A stretch of DNA of 64,000 nt from Rotaria sordida (lineage: Eukaryota > Rotifera > Eurotatoria > Philodinida > Philodinidae): the NCBI GenBank assembly GCA_905250125.1, contig CAJNOL010001057.1:19122-83121 (forward strand). The letters are read 5' to 3'. The first letter of the stretch is position 1. Each line of letters starts with the position of its first letter. Below the pieces are notes generated by a model. The model had not been told where the DNA came from. It saw only the letters and a program-made list of their open reading frames with translations, and did no database searches. A program made the translations under genes and the position numbers. Below are positions 1 to 9,800 of this stretch, piece by piece.

Positions 1-210
1 ACTTTACGACCAAAACGACTCTATTATATTGTGCTGTTATTTTTCAATTTATGATAGAAGTATAAATGAAAGCTACCTGAAAAGTTACGCCAAAGTATTA
101 GACTTAAATGTCGACACATAGTCATCGGTAATTTGTTTAATATTCTATGGTACAATCGAGTAAGACAAAGATTATACCGATGATATATATAAGATATAAT
201 TTAGTTTTGA

Positions 211-921
211 TTACATACCCATAACTCCTGTTATGCCATTACAATAGGTAGAATTTTTCGCTTTCATGAAATATACTATTAATGGGATGAATATGACGAG
301 GAAGATAAAGATCACCCAAAACGAACACTTGCAAACGAATGATGAATCTTTTCTGCAACAATGATAGCAATTTTTACAGCGTACTAAACAGGAATCACAC
401 AGGTCAGAACATTTGTCTTTTATAGTTCTTTCATATCGAAAGTTACGTCTTGGTATAGGATTATAAGATTGTATTGGTAGAAATCGGTGATTTGGTACAA
501 TAGGTGTCGGTAATGGAATATTTTGTTCTATTGTAGAAATTCTTGATAGTTCATGATTAATATCTGAAGTAGGATTACTTGTTCGTCTTAGTCGTCGCTG
601 TCTTCTTCGTTCTTGAGAGCTGAGTGGTCGTAGTGGCTTTCTCAAATTGAATGGTTTACTTGCATAATGATGAGTTATAGCTTCACATACTGCTTCATCT
701 CTACGTATATCTTTGAGATGAAGAGGCTCTCTTGTTAATGGACTTGTTCCTTTTTCTCTAATCCATTGTATGATTTCAGCACGTTCATAAATATGTCCAT
801 CACCAGCAATTACAGGATCATGAAAGCGTTCAAATGTAATTGGACAGACTAATTCATCTGCTGATACATTCTCTATTCGTTTAAGAACAATGTTAATCGT
901 GTCAATATCAGTGCTTGCCAT
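211..921 (-). CDS. U-box domain protein with C-terminal membrane anchor
   Basis: The predicted protein of about 236 residues begins at the Met at 921; the open frame extends 32 residues further upstream but that part looks like leader. Residues ~20-85 form a U-box (start LVCPITFERFHDPV, then GDGHIYER and SPLTREPL), the fold of E2-binding ubiquitin ligases. An Arg-rich and Pro-rich linker follows, then a Cys cluster (eight Cys within ~25 residues) and a hydrophobic segment near residues 205-225 that should span a membrane. Such U-box/TM proteins usually act as membrane-tethered E3 ligases; the substrate cannot be inferred. The frame runs into GGTATGTAA near 219, a good 5' splice site, and an acceptor-like TTTTCAG lies at 77-83 on the same strand, so the true C-terminus may continue in an exon at 1-76. 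Domain call is strong, 3' end uncertain. Confidence 0.75.
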   Translation of the reverse strand: MASTDIDTINIVLKRIENVSADELVCPITFERFHDPVIAGDGHIYERAEIIQWIREKGTSPLTREPLHLKDIRRDEAVCEAITHHYASKPFNLRKPLRPLSSQERRRQRRLRRTSNPTSDINHELSRISTIEQNIPLPTPIVPNHRFLPIQSYNPIPRRNFRYERTIKDKCSDLCDSCLVRCKNCYHCCRKDSSFVCKCSFWVIFIFLVIFIPLIVYFMKAKNSTYCNGITGVMGM

Positions 922-1017
922 TCGTTCACTATTATAGAGTGTGACGCAATGATGACTTTGCTTCACTTTGCTACCAAGATGGATGGATTTTTTTTGGATG
1001 TTTAAAAAAATGCGCAA

Positions 1018-1729
1018 ACTATTGTATGATCTATATGAATCTGATTTCTAATGGTAATGTTTATTCAACGAGTGAACAGCAAAGCAACGTGTTACGCATG
1101 TTTTTTTTTCTTTTCTGTCGTCATGATTGCTGCTTTAAATTCATTTAAATTTATAGTCAATGACAGAAAAAAAACAATTCTTTCAAACATACGTTTGACT
1201 CATAAATTCAACGGGGCTACCCCGTACAAAATGCAAGTTCCATTTTCTTCTTGCTTTCTTGTTTCATAAGTGTGTGTGTATTAGCATACAAAACTGTCGT
1301 ACATGGCTATTGTAAAGTTATTACAATAATTCGAATGAATAGATCATAGTGGATTTTTATAACTTTATATAATAGGATATATATGTAGAACAGTGTTTTA
1401 TCGGGTGAGTTTATGAATGTACAATTTATTAGATTTAAGATCTTTATTTTTACCAATCTTAAGTGAAAAATTTGTTCAAACGCATTGAAATACTTAAAAA
1501 AAAAACAATTATTGTTGGATGTAATGAAAGTTTTCTCTACTACTCTTTCTGCTTGAGAGTGTGGATGGGTGAAGAAAAGTTTCACAGCAAAACTCACACT
1601 AACACCCACATCCTCTAATTTCAACCAAAACTCTCTAAGATATCTATTCAAAAAGGCTTTTACCGTTCTACTGAATAGCTTCGTAATATATATTCGAAGG
1701 ATCCATTAAAAATAAAAGAATTTTCCGAG
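1018..1729. other. Intergenic, no gene seen
   Basis: AT-rich sequence with short frames on both strands that show no recognisable domain. It contains the weakest copy of the telomere-like hairpin (1557-1616, listed separately). The U-box gene starts just to the left and its promoter must lie here, but I see no clear element. Confidence 0.5.
1557..1616. repeat. Telomere-like inverted cassette, copy A (degenerate)
   Basis: Left arm GAGTGTGGATGGGTG, right arm CACACTAACACCCACATCCTC. The arms pair imperfectly around a ~20-bp AT-rich centre. This is the most degraded of the twelve G-strand/C-strand pairs and is included because orientation and spacing match the others. Confidence 0.5.
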
Positions 1730-2246
1730 ATGGACTTTCTTTTGAATCCATGTTTCTGTTGTAGGTGTGTTAACTATATTTTAATAGAGATACTGCTAAA
1801 CATTGAAGGTTCGATTCGATGTGAATCAGTTTCCGATGAACGTTACTTGTTTTTTCATGATCGCAATCGATACTTGGTTCTAGCACAACATAAGAAAAAA
1901 ACCTTCACCGTTTGCAAAAGAGCCAAAAACCCTGATATTCGAAAGGCGTAAGTTTGCTTTGTATAGATTGTCAACAAAACAGGAAACAGAACACAAAAGT
2001 GGCGCTACTATATGTTCTTTCTTGGTGCTAGTAAGATGCGTTGCAGACTATCTAGCTGATTTCGAACGAGGATATGCTATTAGTCTCGATCCATTACGTG
2101 ATAGACCTTTGAGTACATCGAATCGATCTTTACCGATATCTGCACTACTAGAAAATTCTCGTTATATAATGAACCATACAACTGAAACTATTGTCAACAA
2201 TTTGTTTATTGATCTCTGGTCAAGTGAAACATCGTATGAATCATAG
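1730..2246 (+). pseudogene. Possible coding remnant, unrecognised
   Basis: Two adjacent frames (1730-1951 and 1959-2246) look protein-like rather than random: the first has an acidic/aromatic stretch (SDERYLFFHDRNRYLVL), the second a well-formed amphipathic run (SNRSLPISALLENSRYIMN, NNLFIDLWSSE). A GTAAGT donor sits at 1949 and AG acceptors follow within 50 bases, so one short intron could join them. I do not recognise the family. It could be a small gene, the last two exons of a truncated gene, or chance. Homology search of the translated second frame would decide. Confidence 0.3.
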
Positions 2247-2933
2247 GATATTTTGTTTACTGTAATAAAATTTTATCTCAAAGTTAACGTGTCGATTTTT
2301 TCGATTTTTTCTCTAATGATTCTCGTTAGTACTCTCTATTAATACGGTCCTTGATTTGTTGTCGTTCTTTGACTCTTTGCAATTCTCATTTGTCACTTTT
2401 CTATATTCTGTTTATCATTATTCATATAACATCAGTATAGCTTTTGCTGAGTTTCTCTGTAACTTCCTCAATACTATCATAATTCCTATTTATCGATGGA
2501 AGTTGTTGTCTTGAATAAGTTTTTTACCATACAAATGTTGATGGATGTTCTATCGTTTGACTGACACAATACACTAATCTATGCAATTATCTTTTGATAA
2601 AAAAAAACACATTGAAACAGGAACGAACCTTCGCTGAGAAAATCATAACAGAATTATCAATAGACAAAAGAGAAGGGAAATTCTAGTGTGATGATTTTGA
2701 TGACATCATATTGTCGAACCCTGACCTGTAGGTGAATGACAAGTGTAAAAATAATTTGCTGGTGCGATAATTGATTTCGTATTCGACTTATAATCAACAT
2801 GTCGAGTTGGTAGACTAAATCAACAAATATAAGTAGGAGAACAATGCCTCCAATAGAGCTAGCGGTTCTAATGATATGCTTGTCTTGTTTATAAGGTTGT
2901 TTGAAGGAGTAACAATACATATAAATCGATTTC
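2247..2933. other. Intergenic, no gene seen
   Basis: AT-rich sequence up to the assembly gap. The frame at 2657-2920 (-) has no recognisable feature and a composition expected from noise. Confidence 0.4.
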
Positions 2934-3033
2934 NNNNNNNNNNNNNNNNNNNNNNNNNNNNNNNNNNNNNNNNNNNNNNNNNNNNNNNNNNNNNNNNNNN
3001 NNNNNNNNNNNNNNNNNNNNNNNNNNNNNNNNN
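2934..3033. other. Assembly gap (100 N)
   Basis: Exactly 100 N, the conventional placeholder for a gap of unknown length between scaffolded contigs. Order and distance across it are not proven by the sequence. Confidence 0.99.
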
Positions 3034-3145
3034 GTTTGTTGGATCTTAGAAAACATGATAGTTAATAACTGAATGCTTTTCGAATGAAGTGATTTATTTT
3101 TATAAGAAATGTTCCATCTATTGAATGTCAGTCTTATGAAGAATT

Positions 3146-3379
3146 TTATTCCTTTTTGTTTGTTTCTATCACTCGTGATAATCTATCAGCCGATAAACGG
3201 CTAGCTTTGTCGATCAATAAGCAACCAGCCGTTTGCTTGTGTATAGATTTAGTCTTGTTATTTATTTGCACCTGAAAATAAGAGTTTTTCAATGCTGGAT
3301 TAATCGAATCAACTATACGCGTACCAGTAAAGTTTATTGTCTTAGTTTTAATTTCATCAACGCTTTGTGTCATTGCCAT
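3146..3379 (-). pseudogene. Fragment of the C-terminal domain of the transposase-like family
   Basis: About 60 residues align by eye with the C-terminus of the three-exon gene at 6878-12454: both read F-(S/T)-G-x-R-(I/V)-x-DSI, then K-NSYF-x-V-x-IN, then HKQTA, and end in LS-(A/S)-DRLSRV. Only this last domain is present; nothing upstream resembles the transposase core, and the assembly gap lies downstream on this strand. It is best read as a stranded 3' exon of a second family member. Whether it is expressed is unknown. Confidence 0.6.
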
Positions 3380-3527
3380 ATCTCTATTCTAGATATGGAT
3401 ATACTGCGAGAAACAATTCTCAGAAACAGGAAACACTTTTGTAATCTCTATATGATAAGTTTTGTTTTTTGCATGTTATAGAAGTTTCATGTAATTTCTA
3501 TAAGGTTTTTTGATACTCATAGAATCT

Positions 3528-3945
3528 GCGTCTTGAAGTCTTGTGAAGTCTTATGAAGTTTTGTGAAGTCTGGCGAAGTCTTGTGAAGTTTTATGAAGTC
3601 TTGCAAAGTCTTATAAAGTCTGATGAAGTCTTATAAAATCTCAAGAAGTCCTACAAAGTCTCTGAAGTCTAACAAAATCCGTGAAGTCTGTGAAGTCTCA
3701 CGAAGTATTTGGAAGTCTTTTGAAGTCCCATGAAGTCCTATGAAGTCATACGAAGTCTTATGAAGTCTTGTGAAATCATTAGAAGTCCTATGAAGTCTTC
3801 AGAAGTCTTGTAAAATCATTTGAAGTCCTATGAAGTCTTCAGAACTCTTTAGAACTCTTTTGAAGTCTTGTGAAAATATGAAGTCACTGCGGTTGAAGTC
3901 CGTTGAAGTCTGTTGAAGTCTTTTGAAGTCTTGAAGTCCTCTGTT
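3528..3945. repeat. Minisatellite, GAAGTCTTRT-type unit
   Basis: Roughly 40 imperfect tandem units of 9-12 bp built on GAAGTC plus a variable TTRT/CTAT tail. The array ends on the right with CTCTGTTTCCCCCTTG (3939-3954), which resembles the border motif of the two GAAATCTTTA arrays at 5.8 and 20.7 kb, suggesting a shared origin. Confidence 0.85.
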
Positions 3946-4308
3946 TCCCCCTTGATTTTCTCAAACCTATGTTCTGTGCTAAATTAAAGGTGATATATAT
4001 TAATAGTTTTGATGAGAAAATAAGATTGTTTGATCGTCTCAAGAGTAATCAAATCATTATTGAACAGTTCTCGAATAACAATGTGATCAACAGTTTGCAG
4101 CAATGCTTAGAAGTATTCTTACACAAGTTTTCACTGAAAGAATGAAATTGCGAAAAACAAACACCGATTTCTTCTGACAACGAAACTGATGTTTATGTTT
4201 CACTTAACAGACGAAAAGTAGAAATCCATTTGCGTATTAGTAATGTAAAGCACACAAAAATTGAGAAGAAGAAATTGAAAGTGAAACGTAGGTGTCCATA
4301 TGAATGTG

Positions 4309-4416
4309 CGCGTGGGTGTGGGTGTGGGTGTGGGTGTGGGTGGGTGTGGGTGGGTGTGGGTGTGAATGAATAACAGATCTACACCCACACCCACACATTC
4401 ACATCCATACCCTCAC
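4309..4416. repeat. Telomere-like inverted cassette, copy B
   Basis: Left arm is a run of GTGGGTGTGGGTGTGGGTG variants (4311-4362), centre GAATGAATAACAGATCT, right arm ACACCCACACCCACACATTCACATCC. One of the cleanest copies. The right arm continues directly into the coding remnant at 4413-4869, so the cassette marks a gene edge. Confidence 0.8.
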
Positions 4417-4869
4417 GCCGTTTCTTCCTTGCATCAAAATCAACGTCCATGGGTTCATCCCATGAACCAAAAATATCATTCATATCAACACCAATTAAAT
4501 CAAGATAAGCAAAGGGTTTATGAGTATTTTGAAACATACAATCAGCAAGCCAAGTATCAAAGTCATTTGAATCCATATGTGCAGATTCAACATTTTCAGT
4601 ACCTTGATTTGAATTACTATTATTATTTGAAAGAATAGTAGAACTATCAATTTGACGATCAACATTTTTATCAATAATATCACCATTTACGAGATATGTA
4701 TGATGCAACTCGTCGAGATTTCCAATCATTGTTGTTGTTGTTGGTATTTGTTTGAGAATTGTTTGTATTTTCGATATTTGTATCAACTTCCATTTTGCTT
4801 GTCATCGTCATTAATGACGATGTAATCATCTTCGGAATTAGGTACACCAACGGCACGAGGATGATACGA
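4413..4869 (-). pseudogene. Gene remnant truncated at a telomere-like cassette
   Basis: On the minus strand an acceptor (TTGTTTAG at 4870-4877) opens an exon reading SYHPRAVGVPNSEDDYIVIN, followed by an Asn/Gln-rich stretch and then a well-formed acidic tail (SNDFDTWLADC, DLIGVDMNDIFGSWDEP, DFDARKKRRE). These pieces are in three different frames, so at least two frameshifts separate them. The last frame runs straight into the GGATGTGAATGTGTGGG repeat with no natural stop. I do not recognise the family; the acidic, Asn-rich composition suggests a nuclear or regulatory protein, but that is a guess. Confidence 0.4.
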
Positions 4870-4877
4870 CTAAACAA

Positions 4878-5405
4878 TTAAATATTAGATTAGAACATAC
4901 GATCTGATCGTTTAGATCAGTAGAATTATATCGCCAATATAAAATGACATTTTAAGAAAAGTAATTATATTTTCTGGTAGCGCTCAAAATTCTCTGTCAT
5001 CCTATGTATTTAAGTCTTGACTTGAATTTACTTGCTGAACAATATTTCGAGTACAATGAAGACACTTTCACCACATTGACAATATTCGAAGTACCTCTCA
5101 TCAAAGAAGTTCAAGCCAAAATCTGAATATATAGAGTGATAAAGTATTTCTAGGACTCTCAAAATATATAATTACTTTTCTAAAAAATCGACACTATATA
5201 CATAAAAATGTTTAAAACACATGAAAAAGGAATAAAAGAATGGATGTTATGAGAATCTGTGAGTGAGGATATCTTTCTTGTACTCGAAATATTGTTTATT
5301 TTTATGTCTATGACTGTATCATGGTTTGAAATAAAACTGACCATAATTCGCTTTAGATTATCCATTGGATAACATAGGAAGTTAAAAGAAGCTATCCTCT
5401 GGATA
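4878..5405. other. Intergenic, no gene seen
   Basis: AT-rich sequence. The minus frame at 5180-5446 has no domain and runs into cassette C, so I leave it out. Confidence 0.4.
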
Positions 5406-5471
5406 CGGGTGGGCTGCAGGTGTGAGCCTTCTTTTCTTGCACACACTCCTCAACACTAACACCCACACCCT
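5406..5471. repeat. Telomere-like inverted cassette, copy C
   Basis: Left arm CGGGTGGGCTGCAGGTGTGAG, right arm CACTAACACCCACACCCTAA. The left arm is decayed, the right arm clean and ending in CACACCCT as in copies G, I, J and K. Confidence 0.6.
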
Positions 5472-5678
5472 AATTGAAAAATTAAAATTATCTCGCTTAA
5501 TATATTGAGATAAAATTTACTTTCGTTATAGAGAAACAGTGGGAAAGCATTTATCTTTAATTTATTTAATAAAATTTTTATTTTTATGGAAATTTTCATT
5601 ATTTTGTAAATGTTCAGAAACAACAGTTTTGAAAGACTGTATCTCTTATTAAATAATAAGCCATATCAATTTAATGAA

Positions 5679-5821
5679 GGGGTGTGGGTATGGGCGGCGT
5701 GGGTGAGTGTGAGTGTGGATGTGGGTGTTGATGAGTGGGAAAACTAGACTCATACCTATAGCCATACCTACACCCATCCACACCCCCACACCCACTCCCA
5801 CACCGATACCCGCACCCACCC
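5679..5821. repeat. Telomere-like inverted cassette, copy D (longest)
   Basis: Left arm GGGGTGTGGGTATGGGC through GATGTGGGTGTTGATGAG, centre around AAAACTAGACT, right arm a 65-base series of CACCCATCCACACC-type units. At 143 bp it is the longest copy and abuts the border motif of the minisatellite that starts at 5821. Confidence 0.8.
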
Positions 5822-6024
5822 AAGGGGGAAAAAGCAGATTTTAGCCCGTAAAATCTGTGGAAATCTCTAGAAATCTTTAGAAATCTTTGGAAATCTTTAG
5901 AAATCTTTGGAAATCTTTAGAAATCTTTAGAAATCTTTAGAAATCTTTAGAAATCTTTGGAAATCTTTAGAAACCTTTGGAAACCTTTGGAAATCTTTAA
6001 AAATTTTTAGAAATCTGCTTTTTT
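5821..6024. repeat. Minisatellite, GAAATCTTTA unit, with border motif
   Basis: About 15 nearly perfect ~10-bp units (GAAATCTTTA/GAAATCTTTG). The left border AAGGGGGAAAAAGCAGATTT (5822-5841) is the reverse complement of the right border of the 20.7-kb array, and the right end reads AAATCTGCTTTTTT, so the array is flanked by inverted copies of an AAATCTGCTTTTT motif. That looks like a small element with inverted ends filled with tandem repeats. Confidence 0.85.
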
Positions 6025-6877
6025 AGCTTTGCGTAGGCAGTGATAGAGTCGTTAGACATTAGTAGATAAATTCGAGCATCGTGATTCATGCAGATTTTGA
6101 AATTACTTCAAACGCTAAAATCGAAAAATTTTAGTACACATGAGTGCACACAAACTTGTCGTATTATACTTATATACTGTATCCTGTTGTGAGCTAGTCA
6201 ATTGATCAAGAAAAGTCAATCGACTGTTTTTCGTTAAACCAATGGTCACAATGATGATAATGCAACATATTTTTTTGTCAAAATACTTGTTAATAAACTT
6301 AAATTCGTTAATAGTTCTAGTTATGTTTATTGGTGTTTTCTAACATGGCATATTCAAATTTTCGAAAATTAGAGGGTGCGTTTGGGAAGCGATAAAAAAA
6401 AATCAAATGAGGTCGCTTATTATTCGAGAATAATAAAACTCTCTTCAATAAAAGTCGGTTCTTGACGGCAATAATTTCACTCATGACTCAAAAGTTCTGA
6501 TAAAGTAGCTAATGTCCAAAAAAAAGGTTTATCTTGGTTTACTAAGCAACATGCTATACTTATGCGCGTTGAATCAAATGAAATATATTATTGTTTCATT
6601 GTTAATGAACCTATTCAATAGTTGATACAAGAAAAAATGTGATTATATGACAATCAAATTCGCGGATGATATATGATAACGTATTCTGACCAATAAAACA
6701 TTCTCAATTGCTCACATCTTTTCTCTTATTTTGAAAAATATGTTTTATAAAAATTTGTTTCACATGAATCATCTAACTTTTTGCTACATGAAACAATGGA
6801 TGGGAACTGGACTGAACCATAGATGAACAAAATTTATACAAAAATACAAATGTACAAAAAAAATGCTTTTAAAAGTT
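6025..6877. other. Intergenic, no gene seen
   Basis: AT-rich sequence downstream of the transposase-like gene on the minus strand. No convincing frame, repeat or RNA gene was found. Confidence 0.4.
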
Positions 6878-9800
6878 TTATCTACTCATTTGTTTCACAC
6901 GCGACAGACGGTCGCTAGATAAATGACCTTTTCCTTCCGTCAAATACCAACATGCTGTTTGTTTATGTAGAAATTTTTTTTTGCCATTAATTTCAACATT
7001 AAAATATGAGTTTTTTTGTGCTTGATCAATTGAATCAAATACTCGCATACCAGAAAAATCGGTTCTATTTGATTGCAGAATGTTATCTGGTATATCATCA
7101 TCATCATTTATCATTGAAATTCCATACTGATTTTCATCATTATCATCAATACTATTAAAGTCATCATTATCATCATTATTATTAAAATCATCATTATCGT
7201 CAATACTATTAAAGTCATCATTATCATCATTATTATTAAAGTTATCATTATCGTCATTATCTGAATCAGAATCTGTGAACGTGTTCGATGTTGCTGAGTC
7301 GATAACTCGATTTGACTTCTTCAAGCTATTGTATGTTTCAACACTTAATGCTTCTAATTCCAATAGATTATATTCTTCTAATAATATATTTATATCCAAT
7401 TTAGATACAAGTTCTTTTGCATGTGCAAAAGCTTGTAAGACTATTGTTTCAATTTCAGTTACATTAAGACTCTGATTAAATACTACAATCTTTTCATTGT
7501 TTTTTTTATGCTTGTGATGTTTAGGGAATTGTAGTTGATAGTGTTGAGTTTGATCTTCAAGAGCTTTGATATTTTGTAATATTGTTAATTTTTCTGCTCG
7601 ATGCAAGAAATCTAAAGGAGAGAAATTTGAAGAAAATAACACTTGGACTATAAAGGAAAGTTGTCTGCCTAGCCATATATGTCAAAAAATATAGAATATC
7701 CTGGTGAAGATACTCATCAAGTGAGCATGATGTCCTAATACCAGTACTCAAATTACTAGTTGAAGCCATCCAACATTTTTTATATACATGAATACTTTTC
7801 ATGGACTTTGACGAATACTCATATGAGGTTTCCTGTACAAATTTAGTTCTAGAAAGTGATGTGAACACACAACTGTAGTATTTGCATTCGTTGTTTGGTA
7901 GCATATTCAAGAAAACATGCATTTTCATTTACACAAATAGACTGAGATCATGTAGTAAGTAAAGTAGATATGATATAACAGAAAATTGAAAGAAACTATT
8001 TTAACAGCTTATTTAGTTTGTCCTTTATTATTTGCTGATAAATCATTTATACAATTTAGTCGAATAGTAATTGATTGAAAAAAGTAAAGCGACTTTTCAT
8101 TTTAAACCTTTTAAGTATCAAGTGGGTTTTAATATCTGTTTATGTATTAATAGAGATCTATTCAAATTTAATTTTCTAAATTTATATAAAAAATTTTTCA
8201 TTAATATAAATTTTTAAAATGATTCTTAAAATAACATGGCACAAAATGAACTCACAATACATGTTACAAGCCGGTTCCAATTTATTATCTTAAAGACACC
8301 TGGATACAAATGCAAATAAATAATTTTATCTTTGTTGCTTTTCTTCATAAGTTATTTAGAGATTACTATTAATGATTAATGAAAAAAAAATTGTACTTGC
8401 ATTTTTTATGTAATAATTGATACTAAATCTATTCGCACTTTAAAATCTGTGTTGCTGAGAATACTTTTATTTTTGACTTTTCTTCTCATTTATTGTAGTC
8501 TGACTTCATGAGATGAAGATTAAGTCTTTATCTTTGATGAAGAAATTTTTAGCTCTCTTTGTTTTGGATCATAAAAATACAGCTTCATTTATTTTTTTTG
8601 AATATTAACGAAAAGGTAAAATCATAAAAAAAAAAAAGAAATTTTCTTATCAAAATTATACAAAAGAGTCACGGAATTGTTGGATACAAATGATTGTTAA
8701 TAATGTGGAATAAGTGATTATGCAGCTTTACAATTCTTTGTTTATTGTACATCTTATTAAAAATAAATTTTCTTGTTTTCGAAAATTTATCTTATTTATG
8801 ATATTTTTAACAAATAGAATTTTATCTTAAAGGGGAATACTTCATACCCTTCTGTAACGATTAGAATTTCTGTACCTCTATTATTTGCTTCAAACACATG
8901 TGAAGATAATATGATAGCTTTAGTTCTATTATTTATTATTCTCTCTCACGCATTTATTATTTACGTCTTCATTTTTTGCAATTAAATTTATATTTGAATG
9001 AAACAAATGCAATACAATAAGGATGGATGAAATATTGGTTCATAAATATTTTTCGTATATCACTAGAATGCATAAAAGCTACATACGCGTACTCAAGAAA
9101 CATCCAGTAATGCATGATAAGTACAGAAACTCCGTACTAAGGTGGTACCCAAGTTTCAGTAAGAGTACCACTAATCAATACTGACGGTATTTTCTAAAGT
9201 GAATTCTTTATAAGAGCTTTCTTAATGAATAGAGTCGTTGAAGTATTATCCTTCACCTTCAAAAGACATATTTGACTCCATCCCATACAAATAATGATAA
9301 ATTTAGTCAATTATAAATTAGAGCCTTAAAATTTAATGAAATTAAATCAGGAACGTTCTTTTTTTCTGATTCTAATCTTTGTCAAATAAACAGTCCTAAA
9401 AATGAACTTTGAATATTCAATCAGAAATGAGAGAAGCCTTTTTCTCACGGTGCAAGTGTTTCCGTCGACTAAAACTCCAAAAATGACAGAGTTTTATATT
9501 ATTTTATCGTATTGATGGTATTTTCTTAGAAAATTTACCCTTCACAGTGAAATTGACCATTGTTGACTGTGTTCCAGTTAAAGATCTGGAACTTCTAAAA
9601 ATACTTTCACACGATTGATTGCTAAACAATGGAATTTGTAATGATTCTAATGGTAAGCTGCCTTCATGAACTAATAATATTAAATAAAGAAGAATATGTG
9701 CATTGATTTCGACTGAATAATATGCAGGCCTTGTGATGAAATAATTGTCTCTACTTTTCTGAGTTGATGATTTGAATTCTAAATTCAACCATGTTCTCCA

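Noticed and set aside
1805-1825. GGTTCGATTC resembling a tRNA B box
   Set aside because: No A box at the right distance and no cloverleaf stems; it lies in a protein-like frame.
3528-3945. CRISPR-like array
   Set aside because: Units are ~10 bp, contiguous and without unique spacers in a eukaryotic context; it is a minisatellite.
4200-4638. Frames with Thr-Pro or Val-Gly repeats over copy B (also at 62354-62605)
   Set aside because: They are translations of the telomere-like CCCACA/TGTGGG repeat itself.
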